Source: Theocolax elegans (lineage: Eukaryota > Arthropoda > Insecta > Hymenoptera > Cerocephalidae). From it: a stretch of DNA of 64,000 bases. The DNA is taken from NCBI GenBank assembly GCA_026168455.1, contig CM047426.1, forward strand, positions 26,595,058 through 26,659,057. Direction: 5' to 3'. How positions within the stretch are numbered: the stretch's first letter is position 1; the number at the start of each line of letters is the position of its first letter. The notes below the pieces were generated by a model. It saw nothing but the letters and a program-made list of their open reading frames with translations, was not told the DNA's origin and did not search any database. Below, one piece after another: positions 34,931 through 47,643 of the stretch. The position numbers were made by a program, and so were the translations under genes.

Positions 34931-36940
34931 CTGGTTTTAGGTATCTTATCTTAAATTAAACACTCTACTCATTATTTAACATTGACTATTATATTTTACA
35001 TACATAGGGTAAATGTGGGTATTGGGGTAAGAACACCTTAAGAACCATAAAATTTATTATAAAACAGTTACTAAGTGTTAAGATTTCTAAAATGGCACTA
35101 TGATAATCACTATGATAATGCTTAGGATAACCGATTTATTTATTAAGAACTAATTAATTCGATGAAAAAGAAATAGTTACCGCAAGTTTTATAAAGCTAG
35201 TTACGGTCAAGCAATTAAATGATTAGATTAACTATTTTATCTTGGTTGGAACAAATATTCAGGTTTTCCTTACAATAACCAATTATTTAGTAACAATTAC
35301 TAATCATATTAACACAAAAAAAAAGAAATAATTTTATATTATAACAATTATCCAAAACAGTCCATTAAACATTGTGTAGCTAATAGTCGTAAATGGAGAA
35401 TACGATTCATTATACCTACACTATTAATGATGCAATGAAAGTTAACTCTTCAGTTTTATACGAATGAAGCCGATCATCGAAATCTGATAAACGCACCTTC
35501 TGAACATCAAAATAAATTTTTTCATTATCACTTATTATGATGTTTGTATTACTTTCTAACGTTTCATAGCGATTGAATTGTTGAACTCAATGAATTTGTA
35601 CACAAGTTAGTAAGTTTAGTCATTTGAAACAATTATCATAAAGATGATTACTGATTAGTCAAAGTAACGGTCAATTGCTTATTTTAACTTACCAAATAAT
35701 TATATTATCTTTAATGCTTACGCAGTAAATAGAACTAAATTAACATTAGATTAATTATTTTAAATATTTGAAAATCCTTGGCGTAACCGTTTCATGTTGA
35801 TAGTATAATGAAATTGTATATAATATTTATTTTGAAAAGTAAACGTCAATAAATAACAATAAATAATTTTATAGCTAATATTACTGCAACATAGAACGTG
35901 TGATTTTACGCGGCATTTGTTAAACAGAATTGAAAAATATGAAATAGTAAATGATTTTATAATCAGTATTATAATTTGTTATAATACAATAATACGTACA
36001 TTAGTAGATAAAATAGATTTCATGCATACGCAATGTGTATTAAGTATAAAAAACTAAAAAATCTGTTCATATACTGTTGCTTGAAATAAAGGGTAAGATA
36101 GGTCCTAACTGCCAAACAATTTTTGCTCTACCTAGGAACCTAAAAAAGTCTTATTTTTACGTTATATTATTTTCTCACATATGTATACATAAAAAATTTT
36201 GATAAAATTTATGAGTACAATCTGACTACTTTTAAGATGTTTCGTAATAGTTACAAAAAATGTTATTGTTTCACCTTCTAAAGAATATTTTTTCAAGAGG
36301 ATCCCCTACGATAAAAATTCAAGAAACAGTGATTTAGCAATAAAAGGACAATTATAAAGGTATTATTAGTTAGCTACCCTGGTAGAGAATTGTCTAGTTT
36401 GACTAGGCAGTACAATAATTATTAGGAAAATCTATTGGTTCACATTTAAAACAAAAACTTTCGAAGAGCTATACGGAAGTTGGGCAAATTAAATTTTGAT
36501 ACGTATTGTGACCGGTCTCAGTTACATTGAATCTTTGACAAATTCCATGTATAACCTCAAAAAGTTGCAAAAAAGTAAACAAATATGCAAGTAATACATA
36601 TTATTTAAATAACTTGAATATCTATAAATATTTAATGTATTTATTAAAATATATATATTTATAAAAAACGCATAACACGTGTATTATGAGAAAATAATAA
36701 AAAATTATAGGACAGATTATTGGGATAAAATTAATAAGTAAATAAATCTAGTTTGATTTAAACTCATTTGTAATAAAGGGACGTTTAAATAAACAAATTA
36801 TTTAATTAAAGTATAATTTATTATACCATCAACACAATTATAGTTCAAATTCATTCGCATTATCTTTCGATGTCCTAATAACTAATTTTACATTACTGGT
36901 AGATTTACTCAATAATATACACCTATTAAGCTTCATCATC
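34931..36940. other. AT-rich spacer
   Basis: Two kilobases with no gene, inverted repeat or microsatellite that I can support. Confidence 0.4.
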
Positions 36941-36944
36941 CTCA

Positions 36945-37130
36945 GTAAACACTTTTTTTATTCATCGAGCTAGTTTACGTTACATACACTTATGTATTGC
37001 CAATCTTTATAGAGTTTCTTTATCTAAAAACATAAAAATATAGACCACTTTCTTAGTTAGACGTTTTTGAAAACACTAACCAATGACAACGAAATTAGCA
37101 AAAGACTCGCGAGTGACTTTCGAATATTTC
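36945..37130. repeat. Interspersed repeat C, copy 3
   Basis: Aligns with 32520-32700 over about 180 bp, best at CATAAAAATATAGACCACTT, TTAGTTAGACGTTTTTGAAA and GACTCGCGAGTGACTTTCGA. No terminal repeat is visible. Confidence 0.5.
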
Positions 37131-37447
37131 TGCCAGGGTACAAGAATAATGTTATTGTTCTAATTGTACAGCAGAGAAAAATACAATTTCTAATTATTTA
37201 AATCATTTCAGCTGGTGAAACAACACCAAAACTGCAAAAAAAAACTCTAAAAACCGTTGTTACGCATAAAATTACAGATATTATATACATTTTTAATTTA
37301 TTTTTACGTTTTTATCATTAATAAAGATCGAAAAATATTCGTGAATATTCGCTAAAATGTTTTTTTTTGTGGTAATGACCCACGGTCAATATAAACCCTA
37401 AATAATTTATTTATACTTCAGAACGGAATATTACAACACATTTTTAC

Positions 37448-37708
37448 TAATAAGGATTTCGATATCGAGAGTCAACAATGAATAAATAAAACTTTATTTT
37501 TTCATTTTAGTAGTACAACGTTTCGTCTGCTTGGTTTGCAGAGCATGCTCAAGGACGTTCTCCTGGGCTTACATATAATATCTAAGGTGAATGTGTCAAT
37601 GTATCTGAAGAGATCTGCAAACCAAGCCGACGAAACGTTGGGCAACTACTATAAATAGATAAAGTTTTATTTATTTGTCATTGACCCGCGACATCGACAT
37701 GGTTATTA
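37448..37708. mobile_element. ~260-bp inverted-repeat element
   Basis: Arms of about 95 bp (37448-37545 and 37608-37708). The inner parts are nearly identical (CAACGTTTCGTCTGCTTGGT, TTTGCAGA) and the outer parts more diverged (TAATAAGGATTTCGATATCG). Non-coding palindromic MITE, single copy here. Confidence 0.7.
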
Positions 37709-37924
37709 ATCAACTATAAAGAGTGAGATCATCAATAAAACAAATTGTTATTTGTACTAAGATTTTGTTGGATCAATTATTGATTATACAGTTACATCTG
37801 TAAATCCAATAAAAAATTATGTAAAACAAAAATAGAAGAACTAACAATATATTGCATATAATAATTATATTACATGCAACACTATTAGAATGAGTACTCC
37901 AAAAAATGATATGCTTGCGGAAGC

Positions 37925-38655
37925 TATATGGGCAAATCCACAATAGTTTTAACATTTTACGTAAGTGCGAAACATGTTATTTTTTAAAGTCTGTAACTTG
38001 AATTCCTGAAGAGGCACATCATTGTATTTGGGCTTAATTTATTTGTTATACGGCCAATGAAGCAGTTGTTAATTTTGGGGAAAGTGACTAAAATGGCACA
38101 GTTAACATTCCCTTAAAAGTACAAAAGCAGTTACGTTTTTCAACAAACTAATCGAAAATAACCTGAAATTTTAGGAATTTTATTTATTTTTTAAATGCGC
38201 CGATCAACATAATCGCATAATAATAATAGGATAAGATTCTTGGCTTTGATACAAATAACTTAAGACCCCTAAAGATTGAATACCTTACTCGCAATGGTTT
38301 TAATATTATTAACTAATAATACCTGAAATATATCAGTTTTACGTACGGTAAGGCACAAAACCCATATGGGGTTAAAAAAATATAAAAAAAAAAACATAAA
38401 AAAAATTTTAAAACTTCAGGTTTTTTTCAATTAGTTTGCTGAAAAACGCAACTACTTTTGTAATTTTAAGGCAATATTAACTATGCCGTTTTAGCCACTT
38501 TTCCCAAAATTGACAACTGTTTCATTGGCCGTACAATAAACAAATGAAGCCCAAATACAATGATGTGCCCCTTCAGGAAACCAAGGTATAAACTTTAAAA
38601 AATAACAGGTTTCACTTACATAAAATGTTAAAACTATTGTAGATTTGTCCATATA
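37925..38655. mobile_element. ~730-bp foldback element with 245-bp arms
   Basis: Arms 37925-38170 and 38410-38655 are good reverse complements throughout. Shared blocks include ACAATAGTTTTAACATTTTA, GCACATCATTGTATTTGGGC and CGGCCAATGAA. Outer ends read TATATGGGCAAATC / GATTTGTCCATATA. The middle ~240 bp is AT-rich and has no transposase. Confidence 0.78.
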
Positions 38656-39187
38656 CCTTCAATAGAAGAAATTTAAAAAGGTGTATAATGTAAATGCTTC
38701 GCTAGAAAAACTATTAATGAAGAAAACTGTCTCACTAATGAACTGAAAAGAATATTATTTAAGCCTTAAACGCTGCACCAAAAAACTGTAAATGTTCCAC
38801 ACTAAACAAAATAATATCAAGATCAGTACCAGTATCAAACTATTTATTATAATTATCAAAATATTTATTTATAATGATCTCTTCAATATACATAAACACG
38901 TTTTAAAAATTTGTTTTGTTAAAAATCCATACACATTTTGTTTCCATTTTTTGAAGCTATTAACTACTAACCTGTAAATTTTAAATGCTTTCGTTTCTAC
39001 TAGGGAGGAACCGTCTGTATTTGTCTCAAATCGGGGTTGCACTATTTACATAATCATAGACTAAAATATATCATTGTCTAATGCAGACAATCCGACAATC
39101 TAAATATAATTGTAAATCAATACAAAATAATTAAGTAGTTTTTAATGACTGAGAGAGCGCTTCAATTAGTCTTATAATTTAGTCGTA

Positions 39188-39640
39188 TCAATGAAAAATA
39201 TAAATTATTTAACAAAGATAATATATATGTACGCTGACAATTTAGCAATGATACCAGCTAACAAGGAAGAATTAGAATTTGGTCTCATCCCCTTCACGCA
39301 TTATTATGAGAAATACAAAAAAGAATCGATTGTAAGTACACCCAAATACGTAATAAAAAAATCAAAATTAAAAAACAATCAAATTTCCAAAATTATTATA
39401 AAGAAACACGAAAAATATAGTTTTGCGTGACATGTTACCATAAATAGATGTAGGGCGAGACATTATAATTTAGCGAGATCTTAAGAAAGAAAAAAATATT
39501 GTAAATAATGCGACTTGTACATGAGGAAGACTTAAATCACATTCTCTGACAATGTAAAATATATGAAAAAGAAATAGGAAAATTGATGAAACCTCATTGT
39601 TTTGTGATTTTAAATTATGTAACAAAAAGAAATTAGTTAC
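39188..39640 (+). pseudogene. LINE reverse-transcriptase tail with YADN
   Basis: A 79-codon frame (39191-39430) reads MYADNLAMIPANKEELEFGL and continues with THYYEKYKKE. This matches the RT motif C region of non-LTR retrotransposons (YADDLALIAE...EEL). The second catalytic aspartate is asparagine. About 80 bases on, after a break, RLVHEEDLNHIL, a stop and QCKIYEKEIGKLM match the C-terminal zinc-knuckle-like region (about 39508-39590). The two parts are in the expected order. The element is truncated at the 5' side and inactive. Confidence 0.6.
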
Positions 39641-39649
39641 AATTCTGCT

Positions 39650-41640
39650 TTTAAACATGAAAAAATTTGTAGTTATAATTGGACATTATTTTAACATGTT
39701 TTAATGATTGGCAAATGTGTGTATTAGTAGTTTTTTTATCAATTGCATTATTAACTAAAAATAGTTATTTAGCATACATAATTATTTACATAATAAGTAC
39801 TTACTGTACTATGATACATATATACAGGGTTTTGAATTTTATATCTCTAATTTACATTTTTCAAAGAAATTACATAATGTTTTGTATACAAATGGGTTTT
39901 CTAGATAATTAAATGGAGTCAAGAAAGGCAAGTCTAAATGACAAAATCTTATAGTTGATGGAATTGATACAAATAACAAGCTCTGTGCAGATCATAAATA
40001 CTCCATGAAAATTAATCCTTTCTACCGTATAGATATAAAAAACGACTAACGTTGTCATATTATTAACTAGGTAACTCGGGAATTTGTAATACCGAAATTC
40101 GCATTCGTGGTTTGCATTTGAAATTTCACATCATAACATGTTTTCAAAGAAATAATATTAAAGCGCTCGCGTAAGTGCTTTAAAACAGTTGGTAGCACAA
40201 ATAAAGACCGAAATATAGTGAATACCTCGAGAGCTCGCGGTGTTCAACCGTACGTAATATAACACCACACGTCTGGCAATTCAAAAGTCTGAAAGTTCGA
40301 AAACGAATGTTAACTGACGCGAAAACCCTAAATCATGGCAGTGACAAGTTATACTTAACCTTGAATGCATTTTTTGAGATTTAATTATTGCATACACGTA
40401 GAGTTTATATGCGTGCTATTACTTACTGCAGTATATTTGTGATACGTGACCTTTTTTTCAAACACTAAAAGTAATTATGATTATTATTATTATTTATGCG
40501 CAAAAGTTTGAAACTATGCACATTGTAATTATCAAATTAAATTAGATAATTATAAAATTGAAACAGATAAGTATAAAAAAAACGTAATTGTTTTGTAAAT
40601 TGCGAGCATATATAATGCTTATGAATCTTTTATGACGCTATATCCGTTTGTATTTACTTATTTATTTATATATTATTCAACTTATTGTTGATTAAGAATC
40701 TATGAAGTAGGTATACGTAACATAAAGTAAATATGAATAAATCTGTAGTAAATTTTCCTACAAATTATAGTAATTTTTATTACTTTTTAAATTGTCAAGT
40801 TTGTCTTTCGATTTGTAATTAGTTTCAAATGTTAATTGAAATGTTCCTTTGAAACGCGCATACTCTTTTTTTAGTTTTGTTTGCAGAAATATATTTTAAG
40901 ATATTTTTAACTTATGAAATTCTAAAAAAATAGCTGTATTAGCCTACAGATATACTGAACATAACCTATATGTTTTGAAATTACATTATAAGTATATATA
41001 TATTAACGATGAATATTAAAACGTATTTCTACTTCAGCTGGTACGTAAACTATAGGTTTATAGAAACTTAAAAAAATTTTAAGTACGTAGGTTACTAAAA
41101 AATATAGTAAAAATAAAACGTGACATAATTTTTATTAGTTCTAAATTTTAGTAAAGCAATCAAAGGACACGTCACCATCTATGGCAAATATGACGTTGTG
41201 ATATTGTAAGTACTAGGTATATATATACATGGAATTAGTAAGAATATAATATTGATATTGGTTATACGCATCCAAACGGACATTTGTTTAACGATATGAA
41301 TAAAAAATCAAATAAGCACAATTTTATAAATAAAAAAATAAATACTATTATTTTAGGAAACAATGAATAAGAGTTGACACTGATGCTAATCTGTATTTAT
41401 TCTAAAATGTTTCTACATGATCACAAGTAGATGCGCCAATTTAACAAAAATAATGCGTGAAATCGAAATTTCCGTTACAAATTAAAATATGTTTTTCAAT
41501 TAACATTACTATTCTGAAAAAAATTTATGTAAACAAGCAGTCGTCAGTATTTTACCGTGAGAATTTGGGGAATTTTCATTAGTAATTAACGACATTATAA
41601 TATAATATATAAATGTTGCTGAATTAATAAAAATCATATT
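39650..41640. other. AT-rich spacer
   Basis: Nothing supported. A 77-codon hydrophobic frame at 39679-39912 is AT-driven and not called. Confidence 0.35.
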
Positions 41641-41769
41641 TCAGGAAATCATTTCAGCAATGAATCTGATAAGTCTATATAATAATGTAAATGTAAACAT
41701 AAATACAATAAATTCTATTTACTACCAATTTTTACAAATCGAACTCTTAGTAAGCTTAAGGGTAAGGAA

Positions 41770-42030
41770 ACACGGTGACAGGACTTGTCATGTATTTATT
41801 TATCTTGACAACACGCCTGAGGGAAGTTTGCGCTTCTTCTCTATAACCCTCCTAAAGAGTGTCGTTTCGTTTACGTCGTTGACGTCACGAGATTTCGCAG
41901 TTATTGGTTTAATAGGGGTCGCGTATATGGCAACCCCTGTGACACTTTCGCCTCGTTTTCGCGAGCGGCTGCGCTCTTCTTTCCAATTAGCTTAGAGCTC
42001 GAGGCTGTCTTGTGACGCGGCAAGCTGATC
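41770..42030. promoter_or_regulatory. GC-rich island with consensus CRE
   Basis: Contains TGACGTCA (41880-41887), an inverted CCAAT (ATTGG, about 41904) and a CpG-rich stretch around CGAGCGGCTGCG. The open frame across it (41660-41995) lacks protein character. Possible promoter or enhancer. Confidence 0.3.
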
Positions 42031-42237
42031 AACCTCTCAAGAAGATTCTTTTTAATTGGATGAAAAAAAGTATGCGCGACCGTCAAAATTTTTAATTTCA
42101 TCCTTTCGATACAGTTTTACGCCTGTCAAAACGTTTTGATTAACGTCGAGATATTATACAGGTTCATTGCAATTAGTTGGAAGAGATATGCTAATATTTT
42201 TAGATATCTGAATTACTTGATAAATTATATCTAACGA

Positions 42238-42238
<1 letters not shown>

Positions 42239-42265
<27 letters not shown>
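42239..42265. repeat. (TA)n microsatellite
   Basis: About thirteen TA units in AT-rich DNA. Confidence 0.9.
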
Positions 42266-42269
<4 letters not shown>

Positions 42270-42561
42270 TTCTTACGCAAATGTAATGTGATAATTATCG
42301 TGTTAATCTTTGTACTTTCAACAAAGATAATGCCTAATAAATGTTAATAAATTTAAGAACTAAATTTTTAACAAAATTTTTTTCAACTTTGGAGCTTAAT
42401 CTTTTTAATCCTATCTATTTACACTCAACTTTTTAAAAATGTGGTTCGATTATCTATGTGCAATCGTTTAACTGTTATAAAAGTAAATTTTCTTTCTTTC
42501 AAATATTTACTTTGATGATGTATAACTTTCGTAAAAACGATTGTTAGGGTTTGGTCTCTGT

Positions 42562-42796
42562 CTTTTTTTATATTTTCTTCTTTTTTTCCAAAAAGTATCT
42601 ATTTGATCTCAGCTTTCTTTTAAAATTTGGTTTGAATGTACATCTTTAACTGTTTTCGAGTTATAAGCAGTCAAAGTTAAGGGATTTTTGGCGAGATTTT
42701 TCGTTATCTGCTTATATCTATCGTAAAAAAAGGGTAATAATATCCTAGAGTTTGGTAAGGATTCGTTTTCCAGAGGGTGTGGCCTCTCCTTGTAAG
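42562..42796. mobile_element. Half MITE of the CAAGGAGAGG family
   Basis: Corresponds to the right half of 24017-24586: AATCTCAGCTTTC-like block, CGAGTTATAAGCRRTCAAA, CTGCTTATATCTATCGTAAA, then GTTTTCCAGAGGGTGTGGCC and a CTCTCCTTGTAAG end. The left half is absent. Confidence 0.7.
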
Positions 42797-42799
42797 ATT

Positions 42800-43430
42800 G
42801 AAATTTAAGATAAATATTCAAAAATGATGATCAGTTTAAAAATTTTGTTTCTCGCAGCCACATATATACAATTACAGTACAATTGATACAATCGACTTGC
42901 AATCTTATTATTCTGTTATATCTTATTTAAACAAAATTTGCATAAATTATTTTTTTCTCTTTTTTGCAAATGTATTACTTAAAGTACATTAATGATTACT
43001 CTTACGGTTTCTGCATTACACTTAAAACATAACTATTGTGGTTAAACAGTACATTCAATAACCTGCATCGATTGTCTCGATTATTCAAGTTTTTCGGTAA
43101 AATACAAAGTAACCTTCCATGCTCGTTAAAATTACTTACCTGCAGTTGTCTTTTTATATATTACCAAGACATCCAAATTTATCCTATACATTATTATTTA
43201 TACAACTCCATAAATGAATAATTATCTGTATAAGAAATATTACGTAGCCAATAATTTATCAAAACTTAGTGCAATACTCGTAAAGTGACAGTTGCTGTCG
43301 AAATTCTTCTTCGCCATCATTTCTTTGGACTATCCTATACATATATATATATATACGTATAGCTCGTATTATTTTTGAAACACGCAAACTCGGAGAATAC
43401 GCAGAAAGAGTATCAGTTCACCAGCCGCAA
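42800..43430. other. AT-rich spacer
   Basis: Nothing recognised apart from a short (TA)n at about 43342-43358. Confidence 0.35.
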
Positions 43431-43702
43431 ATAGTAACTTCCGGTTATCGATTAAGGCCAGATACATTTACGAATAATGTAATGCGAGGGCCGGGGATCA
43501 TTGGGGTCGCGCACGCGATTTCTCAGTGACGATTAGGGTCGCGAGGGATATTAATACGTGAACGCCCTATGCGAATTTTACGTGTACGACGGTGACCGCT
43601 CATTAATAACGGAAGAGAGGATATACGAGAGACGGTACAATTTAATTAGCGGAGCTGCAACGATTCACGCGGCCGTGACCGTCATCGTTGCGCTCTACAT
43701 AA

Positions 43703-43740
<38 letters not shown>

Positions 43741-43800
43741 CTATCTTTTGATACGCGGCGCCAAAGAGCAAAGTATGTCGCACCGCGCATATATGTTGTA
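43430..43800. promoter_or_regulatory. GC-rich island with (CT)n
   Basis: CpG-rich, with (CT)n at 43707-43737. An 81-codon frame on the plus strand (43558-43803) has no ATG start and ends in the repeat; not called as a gene. Confidence 0.3.
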
Positions 43801-44820
43801 TAAACACCTTGCTAGACCAACTACTCTAATCTTAACAAATTTATAAATAATTTTGAATTTATGTTACGTCTTGTATTTACACAAGGAAAATGTTTAAACT
43901 TGAATATTTTAATAGTTGCTGCTAAAAAATGATATTTTTACTCCTAATTAAGTATCTTATTTTTATAATTATCGAAATACGAAGCTACTGATATAACGAT
44001 GTTCCAATTTTTATTTTAACGAAAGGTTTAAAATTGTCCGTTATGTATAATACTTGGTGTGTATATGCTTATTGCGCGTGAATTAATTTTAGTAAGTAAA
44101 ATAAATAAGTACACGAACTGGCTGATGCAATGGGTTCCGTGAGAACCAGTCGGTTTACAAATTTTTTCTACTATCTATTATTTTGTATATAGGGGAAGAT
44201 CGAGGGGTGACTCAACAATTCAAATATGAATGGTATATCGTTGCAGGTAGCTGAGACCATCTCTTTCGCTCTGGTTTGATGAATCTTTTACGTTGTTTAG
44301 GTAGAAATTTGAGCTCGAGGAAGAAAATTTAAACGCAAGTTACTATCCAATTTTTACACGTAGATTCACAGATTATAAAAAAATATTATTTTTAATATAT
44401 CTACTTGCAATTTTGTCCATGCAGTTAAGTAGCTTTAGAAATAATTAAAGTGAATGTGTATGTATAGGAAAAAAATACACGGGTGATTCCGGGATGATTA
44501 ACATATTATTGCTAGTCCTAAATTGATACATTAATTTAGTATAATTACGGTGATAATTACTTTATGCTTAATTTTAATTAATTAATATACTTTGTATCAA
44601 ATAGTGCAAAAGTAATCGAAAAGTAATAAAAATTGAGTCATATTGAGTAATATAGACGTAACTACCGCTACTCATAATAATGGAGAAATTGCTTCTTTAT
44701 CATACAAGTCTCCTATGGAACACTCGATAATGCTCCAAAAACCGCAAACATATGGTAATGTAGGTGTTAGATGAAGCGCATTTGATAGAAGACCAAGGAG
44801 AGACCATTTTTTCTTTTCGT
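43801..44820. other. AT-rich spacer
   Basis: Nothing supported. Confidence 0.35.
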
Positions 44821-45184
44821 AGACTAAAATGCTTTCGTGTCTTCACCGTAAGCCATAAAACTTGACGCGTTTAAAAAAGCGATCGTGAAATTCTGCGCTC
44901 GTAAATCCACACGCACAGCTATACGTACAGTGCATCTCCTTTCGGGTATCAGATTTAAGTTGATCGCATTCACGATTTTTATCTTGGCGCAGTTTTTCGA
45001 ATCATTATATTGAGAAAGTGAAGTTCGCATGTATACCAAGACTTCGAATGTAGAAAACTCTCGGATTTCAAAGAAAAATAATAGCGGAAAGCGAAGAGAG
45101 AGAGAAAGGCAGCTAGTTCCTCTCCAAACTCTCGCGTGGTATAACAGGCACTGGTTAATACACCTTTTCCACGCCTTGAAAGAA

Positions 45185-45218
<34 letters not shown>

Positions 45219-45475
45219 GAGTTTTCAAGACAATAGAACTTGCTTATAACACCTCTTTGTCTTTGCTTTCGAGCTAATCGTACTTTCCTTTCAGGCGCTT
45301 CTCGAACGTCTTTCAAGTTGCACGAGAGAATTGCAAACAACGACACTCGCGTGTGCTGACTGTGTTCCTTTCGATCTCTATTTATAACTTCGATAAGAAA
45401 TACCGCGTGGAGAATGACAATGAAACCCTTGTTGTCACACTCTTGAAAAACTCTCTCTCTCTCTCTCTCTCTCTT
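44820..45475. promoter_or_regulatory. GC-richer island with paired (GA)n and (CT)n
   Basis: A (GA)n tract at 45185-45219 and a (CT)n tract at 45451-45474 are complementary and about 230 bases apart, so they could pair. Long open frames on both strands are low-complexity (Ser/Leu or Arg/Glu) and owe their length to the repeats. Confidence 0.3.
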
Positions 45476-45730
45476 CACTTTTTTGTATTTAAATAGGCTG
45501 ATACATAAACTGATGACCGTTATGAAATTAGTACTTTAATATATTTCACAAATAAAAAAATACTTCATTATATAAAATATTATGTTATTTTGTATTGTAG
45601 GTATGTAATATACCTTTACAATGATAAGTGTATGTAATCGAAATGTATAATTTCTACTGTAAGAAGTTGTAGTATAAAAATCAATGTATTTAATATGGTC
45701 ACATTGCTAGCAAGTGGGTATATGAAAACT

Positions 45731-45791
45731 AGTCTATTAATCGGTATTCGTAAAACGCTGTTTTTTACTGCGAATACTCATTTAATAGACT
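45731..45791. other. Imperfect hairpin beside repeat D
   Basis: AGTCTATTAATCGGTATTCG pairs with a downstream complement ending AATAGACT. The stem is about 25 bp with a ~10-base loop. Repeat D (45786-45875) starts at its foot. Confidence 0.4.
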
Positions 45792-45875
45792 TTTTATTTT
45801 AATTCACTTTCTAACGTTTATGACGCTCAAGATTTTGAATTTTCTATCCAGTCGAATCAGTCACTTGATTATTAA
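45786..45875. repeat. Interspersed repeat D, copy 4
   Basis: TTTTAATTCACTTTCTAACG, TTTATGACGCTCAAGATTTT and a GTCGAATCAGTCACTTGATT block match 19136-19225. Confidence 0.5.
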
Positions 45876-45879
45876 TAAT

Positions 45880-47268
45880 GTAAATTATTCATTGTTTTTA
45901 TATTTAAAGCAAATATTTCTAAAGATATTTACATTGTTTCTGATATAGAAATCAAACTTGATAAAACCATTTTTAATGCCGTTTTAATAGATGTGCATTT
46001 GGTTTTGACATGTTTATAATTTAAGCCAGTTATATCAGATTAAAAATACCTTATAGATTGATGATTGTGATATGACATGTGATTTAATTCTAATAAACGT
46101 TTGAAAATAATGAAAAGAAACATTTCAGCATAAGCAAGAATTGGAAACGTTTGTTTATCTATATCTATTCAAAAAGGCTATTTCATACACTTAAGGAATC
46201 CATTTCTACCAGGAAGGTGAAGGCACGACTTTGAGATTTGAATTAAGTTATGTTTCCAAAGATATTATTTTCAGTCGACTGATAGAAACAATGTGAAAGA
46301 AGACATATAGTTATGCATACTAACAAGTTGTCGTAAGTTCTGTTACTTTTGAAAGTATTACTTGTAGGTTATTGGAACGAAATATCTGAAAAAATCACTG
46401 ATACCTTATCGTTTGCAACTGTTTCTAATTGTCGAACAGTGCGTGTATAAGTTATATAAGGTTTATTATTGTTAATTAATTTATTATTTGGCAGTATTTG
46501 AATACAATGTAATAGATTTTAGTAAGGTTACATTACATTTAAAATATAAAAAAATCAATTTTTTGTATTCCATGTTTCGATGTGAAATTTATCGTATAAT
46601 ACGGTCTCGTTCGCTTTATTATGTTATACGCCAACATAAATTAGCGTCTTTCTATAAAATTTCATTGTTAACAATATAATTTATTAGAGTTTCCTTTTTA
46701 AGTTATAGTATATTAAGTACCCAATAGATTGATTATATTAATTTATGTTGAAGTATGAGAAAAATTGTATATTATGACGCGATTGATGTTATGTATAATA
46801 TTTATTCGTAAGAAGAAAATAAAAAACTAGCATTTGATTTTTACAATATTTTATAACGAACGCTTTTTGTACTTTACATATGTGTGTGTAAGAAAAGCGA
46901 CGTACCATTTATGTAATTTCTGACACGTCGTTTACGTAGTATTGCGCAGTAGACGATGCATTGCAATTATAGAAATTGTCATAGTCAGTTGAGTGACTAT
47001 TTCCATGTTGGAGGTTAGCACAAATCAAAAAATTATATCATTATAGTTTGTTCAAGAATATATGCAATGTTATTGTTAACCAATAACTATTGAACACCAA
47101 GATTTACTCAAACAATATCATATAAGTATATATATGTATGTTATTATTTTTATAATAATATATAACTGTATAACTTTGAGCATGAATTCTATGTTTTATT
47201 ATTCATGCATTTATGTCTTGATCATTAATTACAAAGATACAATAATTATCCAACGATAATAAGTAATT
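45880..47268. other. AT-rich spacer
   Basis: Nothing supported; short open frames here are AT-driven. Confidence 0.35.
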
Positions 47269-47280
47269 AATCTAATTTTT

Positions 47281-47490
47281 TTTTATTTTACGTCGCTCTT
47301 TTTATGCTCCCAAATCGGTGCTAATCGGCGATGGAGATCATACGATGTCTTTGAGAAGAAACCACTTCTTGAGAAATACATTTTCATAGTGGTGCTTGTA
47401 TCAATCGGCCGGGGCCGAGAATCGAACCTGGGACCTCCACCAGATTATAAGCTTAACGCCTTAACCGACCGAACCACCGCAGACCTCAAT
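47281..47490 (-). mobile_element. tRNA-derived SINE with target duplication
   Basis: Read on the minus strand, a tRNA-like head starts at about 47488. It has an A-box-like GGTTCGGTCGGTTAAGGC and a B box GGTTCGATTC (complement at 47419-47428). About 110 bases of unrelated body follow, then an A-rich tail ending in poly(A) at 47281. The 10-bp sequence TCTAATTTTT lies at both 47271-47280 and 47491-47500, as expected for a target-site duplication by LINE machinery. The A and B boxes are an internal pol III promoter. It is the only SINE of this type seen here. The parent tRNA is not assigned. Confidence 0.8.
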
Positions 47491-47643
47491 TCTAATTTTT
47501 GTCATAGCCGTTCATTGTTTTGTTGGCAGGAAATTTTACATTGGACCCTGGATTAAAATGTATTATTTAATCTTTAATCAATTTTATTACTATTGTAATG
47601 TACAAGACATTCATACAATTACTTACATCATATATCCAATGTA

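Noticed and set aside
45185..45474. (GA)n and (CT)n pair as the arms of a MITE
   Set aside because: Only the microsatellites are complementary; the sequence outside them shows no inverted match.
44824..45478. Long overlapping frames on both strands (up to 134 codons)
   Set aside because: Their length comes from (GA)n/(CT)n tracts and GC-rich composition; none has protein-like content outside the repeats.
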